Source of the DNA: Phycisphaerae bacterium
GTDB taxonomy: Bacteria; Planctomycetota; Phycisphaerae; UBA1845; PWPN01
Direction of reading: 5' to 3'
Assembly (NCBI GenBank): GCA_018003015.1
Contig: JAGNEZ010000011.1
Location: 62,001-126,000, forward strand
Length of the DNA: 64,000 nucleotides
The notes under the pieces were generated by a model. The model searched no databases. It had not been told where the DNA came from and saw nothing but the letters and a program-made list of their open reading frames with translations. Positions 9,100 through 16,944 of this stretch are shown here, in pieces (the first letter of the stretch is position 1; each line of letters begins with the position of its first letter). Position numbers and translations under genes: made by a program.

Positions 9100-9915
9100 A
9101 TGGCCATTCACCCGACCGCCGTCATTGATCCGAAAGCGGAGATTGACCGCACCGCGGACATCGGCCCGTACGTTTCCATCGAGGGGCCGGTCAGGATCGG
9201 GCCGCACTGCCAGGTCAAGGCTCATGCCTTCCTTTCCGGCTGGACGGAACTTGGCGAAGGGACCGAAGTTCATCCGTTCGCTGTGGTCGGGCATCTGCCG
9301 CAGGACTTTCACTATGAAGGGCAGCGCAGCTACTGCCGAGTGGGTCGGCGGGTGGTGATTCGTGAAGGGGTCACCGTGCATCGCGGCACGCAGCCGGAGT
9401 CGGCCACGATCATCGGTGACGAGTGCTTTCTGATGGCCTACTCCCATGTCGGCCACAACTGCGTTCTGGGCACGGGCACCAAGGTGTACAACCTGACTCT
9501 CCTGGCGGGGCATGTTGAGGCGGACGAGCGGGTCATCTTTTCCGCGTCGTCCATGGTTCATCAGTTCACCCGGGTGGGCAAACTGGCTTTCGTCGCCGGG
9601 GGTGCGCGGATCACCTGTGATGTGCCGCCCTTCATGACCGCATTTGGGATGAGCACCATTGTCCAGTACAACGTGATCGGGATGAGGAGGGCCGGCTACG
9701 ACAAGGCGGCGATTGACGAGATTCACGACGCTTTCCGCGTTCTCTACCGGGCGGGCCTGCCCCGGCGCAAGGCCGTCGATCGGCTGGCGGGGATGGTCAA
9801 GACCGACGCCGGGCGAGCCCTTCTGGAGTTCATCCGGGTGGACAGCGCCCGGGGCTACTGTGCCGCCGGCTCGGGTCACCGCCGCCGCGGGGAAGCGCCG
9901 CCGGTCGTGGCTTGA
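9100..9915 (+). CDS. lpxA: Acyl-[ACP]--UDP-N-acetylglucosamine O-acyltransferase
   Basis: LpxA catalyses the first step of lipid A synthesis. The 271-residue protein has the left-handed beta-helix hexapeptide pattern from IHPTAVIDPKAEI onward and the family block HLPQDFHYEGQ. The catalytic His is at 119 within YSHVGHNC (equivalent to E. coli His125), followed by FSASSMVHQFTRVG and a C-terminal helical domain. The ATG at 9100 aligns with the normal LpxA start MIHPTA. No other lipid A gene is nearby. In planctomycetes lpxA occurs apart from the fabZ-lpxD cluster seen in proteobacteria. The last 15 residues are a basic tail unlike the family. The gene ends three bases from the convergent ppk2 gene. 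Confidence 0.93.
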   Translation: MAIHPTAVIDPKAEIDRTADIGPYVSIEGPVRIGPHCQVKAHAFLSGWTELGEGTEVHPFAVVGHLPQDFHYEGQRSYCRVGRRVVIREGVTVHRGTQPESATIIGDECFLMAYSHVGHNCVLGTGTKVYNLTLLAGHVEADERVIFSASSMVHQFTRVGKLAFVAGGARITCDVPPFMTAFGMSTIVQYNVIGMRRAGYDKAAIDEIHDAFRVLYRAGLPRRKAVDRLAGMVKTDAGRALLEFIRVDSARGYCAAGSGHRRRGEAPPVVA

Positions 9916-9918
9916 GAG

Positions 9919-10722
9919 TCAATCCACGCGGTATGCCAACGGGTCAAACGCCGGTTTCGGGAAAGCCATATCCAGGTTCTTGAGGGTCTTGACCAGCACC
10001 TCGGCCACGACCAGGTTGCGGTACCACTTGCGGTTCGCGGGTACGACGTACCACGGGGCCCACTCGGTGCTGGTTTTCTCCAGTACGTCCTCATAGGCCT
10101 TCATGTAGTCGGACCAGAGTTTGCGCTCCTCGAGGTCCGCGGCGTTGAATTTCCAATTCTTCCGGGAGTCGTCGAGCCGCGACTGGATCCGGGCCTTCTG
10201 CTCCTCAAGGTCGATGTGCAGATAGAACTTGCGGATCACCGTGCCCTCGTCGGCCAGCATTTGCTCGAAGGCGTTGATGTGCTCGAAGCGCCGCGACCAG
10301 ACCTCCTTGGGCACGAGCTTGTGCACCCGGGCGATGAGCACGTCCTCGTAGTGGCTGCGGTTGAAGATGGTCATCTCGCCCTTGGCCGGCACTTTCAGGT
10401 GGACGCGCCAGAGGTAGTCGCGGTCGAGTTCGAAAGGCGTCGGGCCCTTGAAGCTCGCGACCTTGACACCTTGCGGGTTGACGCCGTGGAAGACGTCGCG
10501 TATGGTGCCGTCCTTGCCGCCGGTGTCCATGGCCTGCAGGATGATGAGCAGCTTGTGCTTGTGCTCGGCGTAAAGCAACTCCTGAAGGTGGGCCAGTTCG
10601 GTACCCAGGTCGGCCAGCCGTTGCCGGCCTTCGGCCTTGCCTCCGTCACAATCGTGGGTCTGGTTCGCGTCCCACTCCTTCAGTTTGATGTGCTCTCCCG
10701 GTTTGACGCGGTAGCGATTCAT
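9919..10722 (-). CDS. ppk2: Polyphosphate kinase 2 family protein
   Basis: A 267-residue one-domain PPK2. The Walker A loop is QAMDTGGKDGTIR, followed by the GVNPQGVKVASFKGPT block. The lid-module motif is FNRSHYEDVL and the arginines of VIRKFYLHIDLEEQKAR are present. These enzymes move phosphate between polyphosphate and nucleotides; the single-domain form with this GVNPQG motif is typical of class I/III members that phosphorylate AMP and ADP or GDP. The ATG at 10722 has GGGGAG upstream. An in-frame extension to 10794 was rejected because it lacks similarity. It is cytoplasmic and convergent with lpxA. Confidence 0.9.
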   Translation of the reverse strand: MNRYRVKPGEHIKLKEWDANQTHDCDGGKAEGRQRLADLGTELAHLQELLYAEHKHKLLIILQAMDTGGKDGTIRDVFHGVNPQGVKVASFKGPTPFELDRDYLWRVHLKVPAKGEMTIFNRSHYEDVLIARVHKLVPKEVWSRRFEHINAFEQMLADEGTVIRKFYLHIDLEEQKARIQSRLDDSRKNWKFNAADLEERKLWSDYMKAYEDVLEKTSTEWAPWYVVPANRKWYRNLVVAEVLVKTLKNLDMAFPKPAFDPLAYRVD

Positions 10723-10857
10723 CCTGCTGCTCCCCGGTAACGAAGCCGCCACTTGGTGCACCGCTGACCTGATCCGGTGCCGGGTGTGGCCCAAGCACCG
10801 GCGGCCGCTGGGCTGATCTCGGACCGATCCCGGAGATGGTCACAGGGCGGACGCGAG

Positions 10858-11544
10858 TCACTGAGTTGCGGTGCCGCGGACGGCCGGCTCGCCCTTGGTC
10901 GTCGGGGTCATCGCGAAGATCTGGACGCGGCGGTTCTGTTGGCGGGAGGCGGCGCTGGAGTTGGCCGCCACTGGGCGATGCTCGCCCCAGCCGCAAGCCG
11001 CCATGTAGTTCGCGTCTCCCTGGGCGCGGAGATAGCGGACCACGCTCAGGGATCGCTCGCAACTCAGCTCGTAGTTGTCGGTCCAGCTGCTCTTGCGGAT
11101 TGGTTCGCTGTCCGTGTGGCCGAAGACATAGATTTCGGCCCCGGGATACTGGCTCTTGATCGTGGCAGCGACCGCGTTGAGCGTGGTCTTGCCGCCCGGC
11201 TTCAGGATCGCTTTGCCGGAGTCGAACAGGACCGTGCCTTCAATCGAGATCATGGCTCCGCCCGGCACGGGGGTCCAACCCTCCGCTACCTTGGTTCCCT
11301 TGCTCAGTTCCTGGTTGAGCCGATCGATCTCGGCCTGCATCTGATTGAGCCGGTTGCGGTCCGCAGCCCAACCGTTCCGGACTTCGGCCAGGTCTTTCTG
11401 TAATTGAGCGATGCGCTCAGCGGCGGCGGCCGCATGCTGGTCAACGACGGGCTCGGTCTTCGCCTTTGGGTCATTGCAGCCCGCGCCCGCGATGAGCAGG
11501 CCGAGGGTACCAGCCAACAGCTGGCACTCCATCTTGCGAAACAT
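10858..11544 (-). CDS. OmpA-family peptidoglycan-binding lipoprotein
   Basis: A 228-residue protein with lipoprotein signal LLIAGAGC (Cys23). A coiled-coil segment follows (about 38-85; ERIAQLQKDLAEVRN, LNQMQAEIDRLNQEL). The C-terminal OmpA domain has VLFDSGKAILKPGGK, the VFGHTDSEP loop, and NYELSCERSLSVVRYL and NRRVQIF motifs that bind diaminopimelate-containing peptidoglycan. It would tie the membrane to the cell wall. The start at 11544 is preceded by AAGGAGG. It is 20 bases downstream of a small membrane-protein gene, with which it is probably cotranscribed. The presence of the domain fits peptidoglycan in this planctomycete. Confidence 0.9.
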   Translation of the reverse strand: MFRKMECQLLAGTLGLLIAGAGCNDPKAKTEPVVDQHAAAAAERIAQLQKDLAEVRNGWAADRNRLNQMQAEIDRLNQELSKGTKVAEGWTPVPGGAMISIEGTVLFDSGKAILKPGGKTTLNAVAATIKSQYPGAEIYVFGHTDSEPIRKSSWTDNYELSCERSLSVVRYLRAQGDANYMAACGWGEHRPVAANSSAASRQQNRRVQIFAMTPTTKGEPAVRGTATQ

Positions 11545-11564
11545 GATGATCCTCCTTTGGCTGA

Positions 11565-11948
11565 TCACGCCTGCTCCCCCGGTGCGTCGTCGGAAATGGA
11601 GCGGCGGATCTTCTCGTCGATACGTTTCTCGCGTTCGGCCAACTCGGCGGCCATACGTTGTTGATCTTGGGCATGACGCTGGGCTTGCTGGGCCTGCTTC
11701 AGTTCCTTGAAGTCGCGCCATACGGTGTACAGCTTGCCGACGCCCCACCAGCCGATGATCGCGCACACTGCGGTGATCAGGATGAGCCACAGGACGCCGA
11801 CGTCTTTGTACTCGTGGAAGAACCACACATTGGCCGTCAGCCCCAGGTTCTTGAAGACCACCAGGGCAATCAGCAGGACGCTGATGGCCGTCGCGCCGAA
11901 TTTAACGTAGACCTTGACACGTTGGAGGGCAAGGGTCATGGCGAACAT
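11565..11948 (-). CDS. Small two-helix membrane protein with coiled-coil tail (LapA-like)
   Basis: A 127-residue protein. Two hydrophobic segments (about 16-34 and 50-70) are followed by a charged, Gln/Arg/Glu-rich helix (KELKQAQQAQRHAQDQQRMA). The organisation resembles the LapA/DUF1049 family, with an Asn-containing motif between the helices (FKNLGLTANVWFF), but identity cannot be settled by eye. It lies between the prepilin-peptidase gene (16 bases downstream of its stop) and the OmpA lipoprotein gene, so a function in envelope assembly is inferred only from context. Confidence 0.6.
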   Translation of the reverse strand: MFAMTLALQRVKVYVKFGATAISVLLIALVVFKNLGLTANVWFFHEYKDVGVLWLILITAVCAIIGWWGVGKLYTVWRDFKELKQAQQAQRHAQDQQRMAAELAEREKRIDEKIRRSISDDAPGEQA

Positions 11949-11964
11949 GATAACACGGCCGGTT

Positions 11965-13578
11965 TCACTCGAACAGCCAGCGGATTCGCAGGTGCTTGAG
12001 GAGGGTATCCTGGAAGATCAAGGCGATGAAGAAGCCCAGGGCCAGCCACGGGCCGTATGGCAGGGCCCGGGCCTGACGGCGGATGGCGATGACCACCAGG
12101 GCCAGCAACGCCAGCGGGGCGGCCAGGAAGAAGCCGAGGAAGACCACTGGCCATCCGGCGACGGCGCCCGCGGCGGCCATGATATGAACGTCGCCCATCC
12201 CCAGGGCTTCCTTGCCGAAGGCCAGGGTGAAGAAGATCCGCGACAGCCAGCCGATCGCCCCGCCGATCACCCATCCCACCAGGCCGGTCGCCAGGCCCCA
12301 CAGCGGTTGCCACTGCCCGATCGGTTGCCAGTGGAGCAACTGGAAAACTCGGGATTGCGAATCGCGGCCGCCGGAGAACCAGGTTGCCGTGAGGGCCAGC
12401 AGTCCCAGGAGGATGGCCGGTCCGAGCAGGCGCAATTCGTCGATGGCCATGGCCCGGGCGCTCGGGGCCTCGCCCCAAATGGCGTCCACGATCTCGGAGT
12501 CGGCCTCTGGCTGCGGGTGGCTGGCGGCCAAGCTCAGGCCGACAAAGCACGCCAGCACCCCGAGGACTAGGTGGAGCACGCTCGCTTGAAGCATGGGCTG
12601 GAGCAGACGCCCGATCCAGGGCCAGTCGCCCATCTGGGCCAGCCTGGTCTTGAACGCTGTGGAGGGCTCCATGAGCATCAAGACGACGTAGGCCACCAGG
12701 AGGCCGGTCAACGGAATCAGCCCGAGCCACCGGTAGTTGCCGGACGTGGGGAGAGGCTGGGCCGTACCCTGGGCGGGACGCGGCGGCACATCCTGCACCG
12801 GCAACGGCGCCTGATCCTGGCCTTGAGGCTGGCTCTCCTCCAATACACCCTTCTCAAGAGGGGGCCCGGCGAGGTCCGAGGGGATGTCCCGGAGGGGAGT
12901 CGGTGGCTCCGCCTGGGTGGCGTCCACGTGTTCCTCCGCGACATCCAAGTGTCTTCCACGAAGGTAGATGAACCAGCCGATCGCCAGTCCGACCGCGACC
13001 GCGAGGGCCATGGCCGCCTGGCTGGTCTCCGGTCGTATCCATCCTCCTTGGCCGCCCAGATCGAAGTCCGTAGCCCCGGGATACGGCTGGCTGGCTCGAG
13101 GCGTCCAGAAGGCGTGGCCGAGAATGCCGACGAGCGAGACCAGCCAGGTCAGGTTGATGTCCACGATGTAGCTTTCGAGGTCCATCACGGACAGAGCGAT
13201 GAGCCCTGCCGCGAGTACCAGGTGAGCGATGAGCAACGGCCAGTCGGCGCTGACTTCACCCACGCCCTCGCGCAAGCTGGTGACAAAGAAGGCGTCGTAG
13301 ATGATCAGGAATGCCAGGGCGGTGGCCAATTCGACCAGTGGATACTGCAGTGAGATGGGGCGATGGCAGTGCCGGCAACGGCTGCGAAGGAGTATGTAGC
13401 TGAGGACCGGGATGTTGTCCCGCCAGCGAATCGGGTGCTCACAGCTGGGGCAGAATGAGCGGGATGGGTGGCGTGTGGAGATGCCTCTCGGCCAACGGTA
13501 GATGACCACATTCAGAAAGCTGCCGATGCATCCACCGACGGAGAGGACGAGCACCGAACAGTACAGGGTGAAATCCAT
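11965..13578 (-). CDS. Prepilin peptidase (A24) with large central insertion
   Basis: A 537-residue polytopic membrane aspartic protease that removes leader peptides of type IV pilins/pseudopilins. The N-terminal part has GSFLNVVIYRWPRG and two zinc-binding pairs (FCPSC and CRHCH). The catalytic aspartates are in SVMDLESYIVD and GKEALGMGDVHIMAAAG. Family members are usually 230-290 residues, but here some 220 residues are inserted between the two aspartates. The insert carries a Gln/Pro/Glu-rich stretch and two or three extra membrane helices (IPLTGLLVAYVVLMLM, VLHLVLGVLACFVGL). The ATG at 13578 starts the normal domain; a longer frame upstream is Arg-rich and unlikely. No pilin gene lies nearby. 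Confidence 0.88.
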   Translation of the reverse strand: MDFTLYCSVLVLSVGGCIGSFLNVVIYRWPRGISTRHPSRSFCPSCEHPIRWRDNIPVLSYILLRSRCRHCHRPISLQYPLVELATALAFLIIYDAFFVTSLREGVGEVSADWPLLIAHLVLAAGLIALSVMDLESYIVDINLTWLVSLVGILGHAFWTPRASQPYPGATDFDLGGQGGWIRPETSQAAMALAVAVGLAIGWFIYLRGRHLDVAEEHVDATQAEPPTPLRDIPSDLAGPPLEKGVLEESQPQGQDQAPLPVQDVPPRPAQGTAQPLPTSGNYRWLGLIPLTGLLVAYVVLMLMEPSTAFKTRLAQMGDWPWIGRLLQPMLQASVLHLVLGVLACFVGLSLAASHPQPEADSEIVDAIWGEAPSARAMAIDELRLLGPAILLGLLALTATWFSGGRDSQSRVFQLLHWQPIGQWQPLWGLATGLVGWVIGGAIGWLSRIFFTLAFGKEALGMGDVHIMAAAGAVAGWPVVFLGFFLAAPLALLALVVIAIRRQARALPYGPWLALGFFIALIFQDTLLKHLRIRWLFE

Positions 13579-13722
13579 TGCCAGACACCAGGATCGCCGT
13601 CTGAACCTCCAGGGTCGCGGAGCCTGCCGGTGTGCACAGCCATGCGCAACCCGGCGGTTCCCCACAGAACCTGAATCCGTGGATCGTGGTCGTCCTCGGT
13701 CCTGAGGGCCGCGACGCCGGAA

Positions 13723-14268
13723 TCAGTCGTACGAGAGCACGCAGTGCAAGGGCCACTTGGCCAGTTTCTTGCGCCCCGCCAGGTCCGCCAGCTCGATCAG
13801 CACTGCGACGCCGACGATATCGCCGCCGAGTTGTTCGACCAGGTCGCAGCAGGCTCTCATCGTTCCGCCGGTGGCCAACAGGTCGTCCATCAGCAGAACC
13901 CGCTGACCTCGCTCGACGGCATCGGCGTGGATCTCGAGTTTGTCCTGGCCGTACTCCAGGTCGTAACTCATGCTCCGCTTGGCCGCGGGTAGCTTGCCCG
14001 GCTTGCGGATGGGGACGAATCCGGCCGACAGGTTGCGGGCTACGGCTGTCCCGAAGATGAACCCTCGCGACTCTGCCCCGACCACGATATCGACATGCTT
14101 GTCCCGGAACGGCTGGGTCATGAACTCGACGGCCAGGGACAAGGCTCCCGGATTACGGAGAAGGGGCGTGATGTCGCGGAACAGAATGCCCGGCTTGGGG
14201 AAGTCGGGGATATCGCGAATGAATCGGCACAGCTCAAGGCTGCCCGGCGTGGTGGTATGCGCGGCCAT
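13723..14268 (-). CDS. apt: Adenine phosphoribosyltransferase
   Basis: A 181-residue type I phosphoribosyltransferase that converts adenine and PRPP to AMP (purine salvage). The conserved blocks are FRDITPLLRN, VVGAESRGFIFG, FVPIRKPGKLP and the PRPP-binding loop VLLMDDLLATGGTM. The length is normal for the family. It is cytoplasmic and stands alone on the minus strand, 144 bases before the prepilin-peptidase start. Confidence 0.95.
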   Translation of the reverse strand: MAAHTTTPGSLELCRFIRDIPDFPKPGILFRDITPLLRNPGALSLAVEFMTQPFRDKHVDIVVGAESRGFIFGTAVARNLSAGFVPIRKPGKLPAAKRSMSYDLEYGQDKLEIHADAVERGQRVLLMDDLLATGGTMRACCDLVEQLGGDIVGVAVLIELADLAGRKKLAKWPLHCVLSYD

Positions 14269-14525
14269 TGGTCCTCTCCAACAGGGTTCGTTGCGCCACC
14301 AGGCGCCACGCGTGAGGGGGCGATCTTAGATCATGCCCACGGCATCCGCAAGGCGGTTCGCCGGAAGCCAAGAGGTGCGCTCCCGGAATGCTCCTGAAGG
14401 CGCAGGTTCGCCCCGGCGCGGGGATCGGCCGGCCGGGGCTTGATGAGAACCTTGTTCTTCTTGGAGGGGATCTGGGGGAAAGCGGCCGGGGTGGCGGCCA
14501 GGGCACACCGCCCCGGCGAGTAAAC

Positions 14526-14750
14526 TCAAACCTCGACCAGGACGGCGTTGCCGTCGGAGATGTCGCTCCCGCTGAGCCGGCTGACGCGGCTGTCATTGAA
14601 GGACGACGATAGGGCGGGCCGGACGACATCGACTGACCGGAACGTCTTGTAGACCTCGCCGCACTGCCTGCAGTACAACACCTTTCCGCGCCGGCTGGCT
14701 GTGATCACCCGAGGATGCTCACAATGTGGACATTGAATATACAGAGGCAC
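14526..14750 (-). CDS. Small zinc-ribbon protein
   Basis: A 74-residue protein with two cysteine pairs (CPHC and, 20 residues later, CRQC) in a rubredoxin/zinc-ribbon pattern: YIQCPHCEHPRV and KVLYCRQCGEVYKTF. The C-terminal half is Ser/Asp-rich and unstructured. The GTG start at 14750 was chosen because GAGGAAGGTAGGA lies just upstream; a longer ATG start at 14801 is possible. Such ribbons bind zinc and commonly act in nucleic-acid or protein contacts, but no function can be assigned. It has no operon partner. Confidence 0.6.
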   Translation of the reverse strand: MPLYIQCPHCEHPRVITASRRGKVLYCRQCGEVYKTFRSVDVVRPALSSSFNDSRVSRLSGSDISDGNAVLVEV

Positions 14751-15193
14751 AAGAATCCTACCTTCCTCGCTCAGAACCCGCTCACGACACCGGTCTTCCA
14801 CTCGGTCGCCCCCGCTGCGGCCAGCGGGTCGCTCAGGCGGGCTCGCTCTCGGAGCCTACATCCCATTTGACACCGACCGGCAGCCGAGGTTGCAGTCCTC
14901 CGTCCGATTTCGCCGACAGCCCTTGATCGACTGTAAAACGTTTTTCTGCAAGTACTTATGTTGAATGAGGTTGTCGCCGCCCGGGCTGCAGATGCTGGAA
15001 TTCCGCCAAGCTCAGGAACGACAATCGGTTGCGAAAGCCGCCGCCTTACGTCAAGGGGATGCGTCCGATAATGACACACTTCGGTGCTCAGGAGCCGGAA
15101 AGGAGCGGCGCCGAGCCCTTCGGCAATAGGGTACACGAGCTGGTGCGGCGGGGTGGGTCTGACGGCTAGGTGCTTTCGATTTCGTTGACTGCC
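14751..15193 (-). other. 443-base region with no recognised gene
   Basis: This lies between the zinc-ribbon gene and the ExoD gene. No frame on either strand shows family-like sequence. An AT-richer patch at 14930-14965 may hold the promoter of the zinc-ribbon gene, but no convincing -35/-10 pair is seen. Confidence 0.3.
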
Positions 15194-15883
15194 CTACCAG
15201 AGCCTGGCAACCCAGGTCAGCCCTTCCGCGATACGCTGGTGGACCAATTCCCAGAACACGGCGCCGAGGGCGATCATTCCGGCCGTGATGATGTGCCCGG
15301 CCAGGATGAGAGCCCCGTCGTCCTCCAACAGTCCGATGCCATAGATCAGGATGGGCACGATGAACGCCCAGTTGGATGCCGGGATCGGTATCGGGAAGGC
15401 CAGACCGATGCCCTGCAGGATCAGTCCGATGCCTACCAGCGTCCAGAACGGCCCGCGCGCGAACCAGACCAGTCGGGGCCGGATGAGTCGCTCCAGGCCG
15501 TGGGTCCAGCGGGTCACCTTGCGGCCGATCCAATCGATGGTTGACATGGCGACCACCCGTCGGCGGAGCCGTCGTGGCAGCCAAGGCCGGTCCTTGCCGG
15601 CCACCATCTGGATGCCCAGGAACGCAATGGCCAGGCCGAAGGGGAGAGACAGGCCGGTGAATGGGATGGCTACCAGAGCCAGGAACGCGGTCAGGAAGCC
15701 GAAGCCGGCGTGGGCGGTTCGATCGATGATATCGCCGAGGGTCAAGTTCGAGCGGGTCTTGGGCTGGCCAGCGGGAGGGGGCGGGTCCGCGTTGAGTTGG
15801 GGCGCCCCCGGTGGATCCGCCAGGGGATGGGCCTGCTGACACAGGGAGGTGAGGATTGAGGACAAACGCAGTTGGCTGGCCAT
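15194..15883 (-). CDS. ExoD-family exopolysaccharide synthesis protein
   Basis: A 229-residue integral membrane protein with the ExoD signature. It has LGDIIDRTAHAGFGFLTAFLALVAIPFTG, then PFGLAIAFLGIQMVAGKDRPWLP, then SNWAFIVPILIYGIGLLEDDG and three hydrophobic helices at the C-terminus. ExoD is required for exopolysaccharide production in rhizobia, but its biochemical role is unknown. The N-terminal 40 residues are Pro-rich. The ATG at 15883 was chosen over an upstream frame to 15934. It lies 96 bases after the radical SAM gene and could be cotranscribed. Confidence 0.88.
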   Translation of the reverse strand: MASQLRLSSILTSLCQQAHPLADPPGAPQLNADPPPPAGQPKTRSNLTLGDIIDRTAHAGFGFLTAFLALVAIPFTGLSLPFGLAIAFLGIQMVAGKDRPWLPRRLRRRVVAMSTIDWIGRKVTRWTHGLERLIRPRLVWFARGPFWTLVGIGLILQGIGLAFPIPIPASNWAFIVPILIYGIGLLEDDGALILAGHIITAGMIALGAVFWELVHQRIAEGLTWVARLW

Positions 15884-15979
15884 GACGAGCGAGTGTAGTC
15901 GTGGGACGGCTGCGTGGGAAGGTACGCGGATCAAGGGCAGTGCGGGTGCGGTACGGCAGGCGGCCGGGGCGAGAGACCC

Positions 15980-16858
15980 TCATCCCCCGAAAACCGCGAC
16001 GGGCGCGCTGATGCGTGCTCGCACTCGGTCGGCGATGGTGTTCAACTCCGCATCGGGCAGGGGGCTGACGTACGGCTCGGCGGTCTGGCGGGCGACGGTG
16101 TAGATCTGAATGAGCGAGAAGCGACCGCCCTGGTCGAGGATGGTTTTTAGCCGGTCGGCGAAGGCCTCGATTTCAGTTGCGGGCGGGGCTTGGCCGTGGA
16201 TCCTCATCCACAGCGACTGGATCACCACGGGGCGAGCGCGGGCGGCGTCGCGGATATTGTCCAGAATGGTCTGCAGCGGCACGCTGGCCCGGTTGATCAA
16301 TCGGAAGCGTTCGTCGGTTCCGGCGTCGAGCTTGGCCCAGATTTCGCCGTTGTTGGCGTCGAGGATCGCCAGGGCTTCCCTGACCCGCGGTTTGTTGAGA
16401 TAAGCCGCGTCCGTAATGACCCGCAACTTGACGTCATCGAGGCCGTGACGTCCGCGAAGGCCGGCGGCGAGTTCCAACGCTTCGAGGAACACCGGCGAGG
16501 CGGTCGGCTCGCCGTCGCCGGAGAAAGCGATGTCCCGAATCGACCGGTGCGAGTTGGGCGTAGTTGCCAGGGGGCCGCCTGAGAAAAGCTCGCCGCCGAC
16601 GGCCGATTGGATCATCTGATCGAGTTCCTGGCTCAACCGGTCGAGGTCCACCTTGCGAACGGCCGGGGGAACGGATCGGTCCACCTGGCAGTAGACGCAG
16701 TCGAAGTTGCAGGCCTTGTCTGGGTTGAGGTTGATCCCGATGGACAGCCCGCCGCTTCGGCGACTGATCACCGGGTAGACGTACAGGTTGGCACTCCAGT
16801 GGCGGGAGTGATCGGCGAACAGATGGTTCAGCGACGTCGGGGGCTGATCCGGGCTCAC
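15980..16858 (-). CDS. Radical SAM protein of unknown function
   Basis: A 292-residue protein with a canonical radical-SAM cluster site CNFDCVYC near residue 50, preceded by GLSIGINLNPDKA. It has the SAM-binding glycine-rich strand DIAFSGDGEPTASP and the conserved KLDAGTDERFRLINR and VVIQSLWMRIHG strands of the barrel. This matches the widespread subgroup next to MoaA-like enzymes; the substrate is unknown. It is cytoplasmic. The gene is followed by ExoD and preceded by TolC on the same strand with short gaps. Confidence 0.85.
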   Translation of the reverse strand: MSPDQPPTSLNHLFADHSRHWSANLYVYPVISRRSGGLSIGINLNPDKACNFDCVYCQVDRSVPPAVRKVDLDRLSQELDQMIQSAVGGELFSGGPLATTPNSHRSIRDIAFSGDGEPTASPVFLEALELAAGLRGRHGLDDVKLRVITDAAYLNKPRVREALAILDANNGEIWAKLDAGTDERFRLINRASVPLQTILDNIRDAARARPVVIQSLWMRIHGQAPPATEIEAFADRLKTILDQGGRFSLIQIYTVARQTAEPYVSPLPDAELNTIADRVRARISAPVAVFGG

Positions 16859-16944
16859 TTCTTGCTTCTCACTTCCGATCCCCGGCCACCCATCGCCCGG
16901 ATCACCCGCGTCATCTGGGGCTTTGATCGAGTCTCGTCGTCCGT

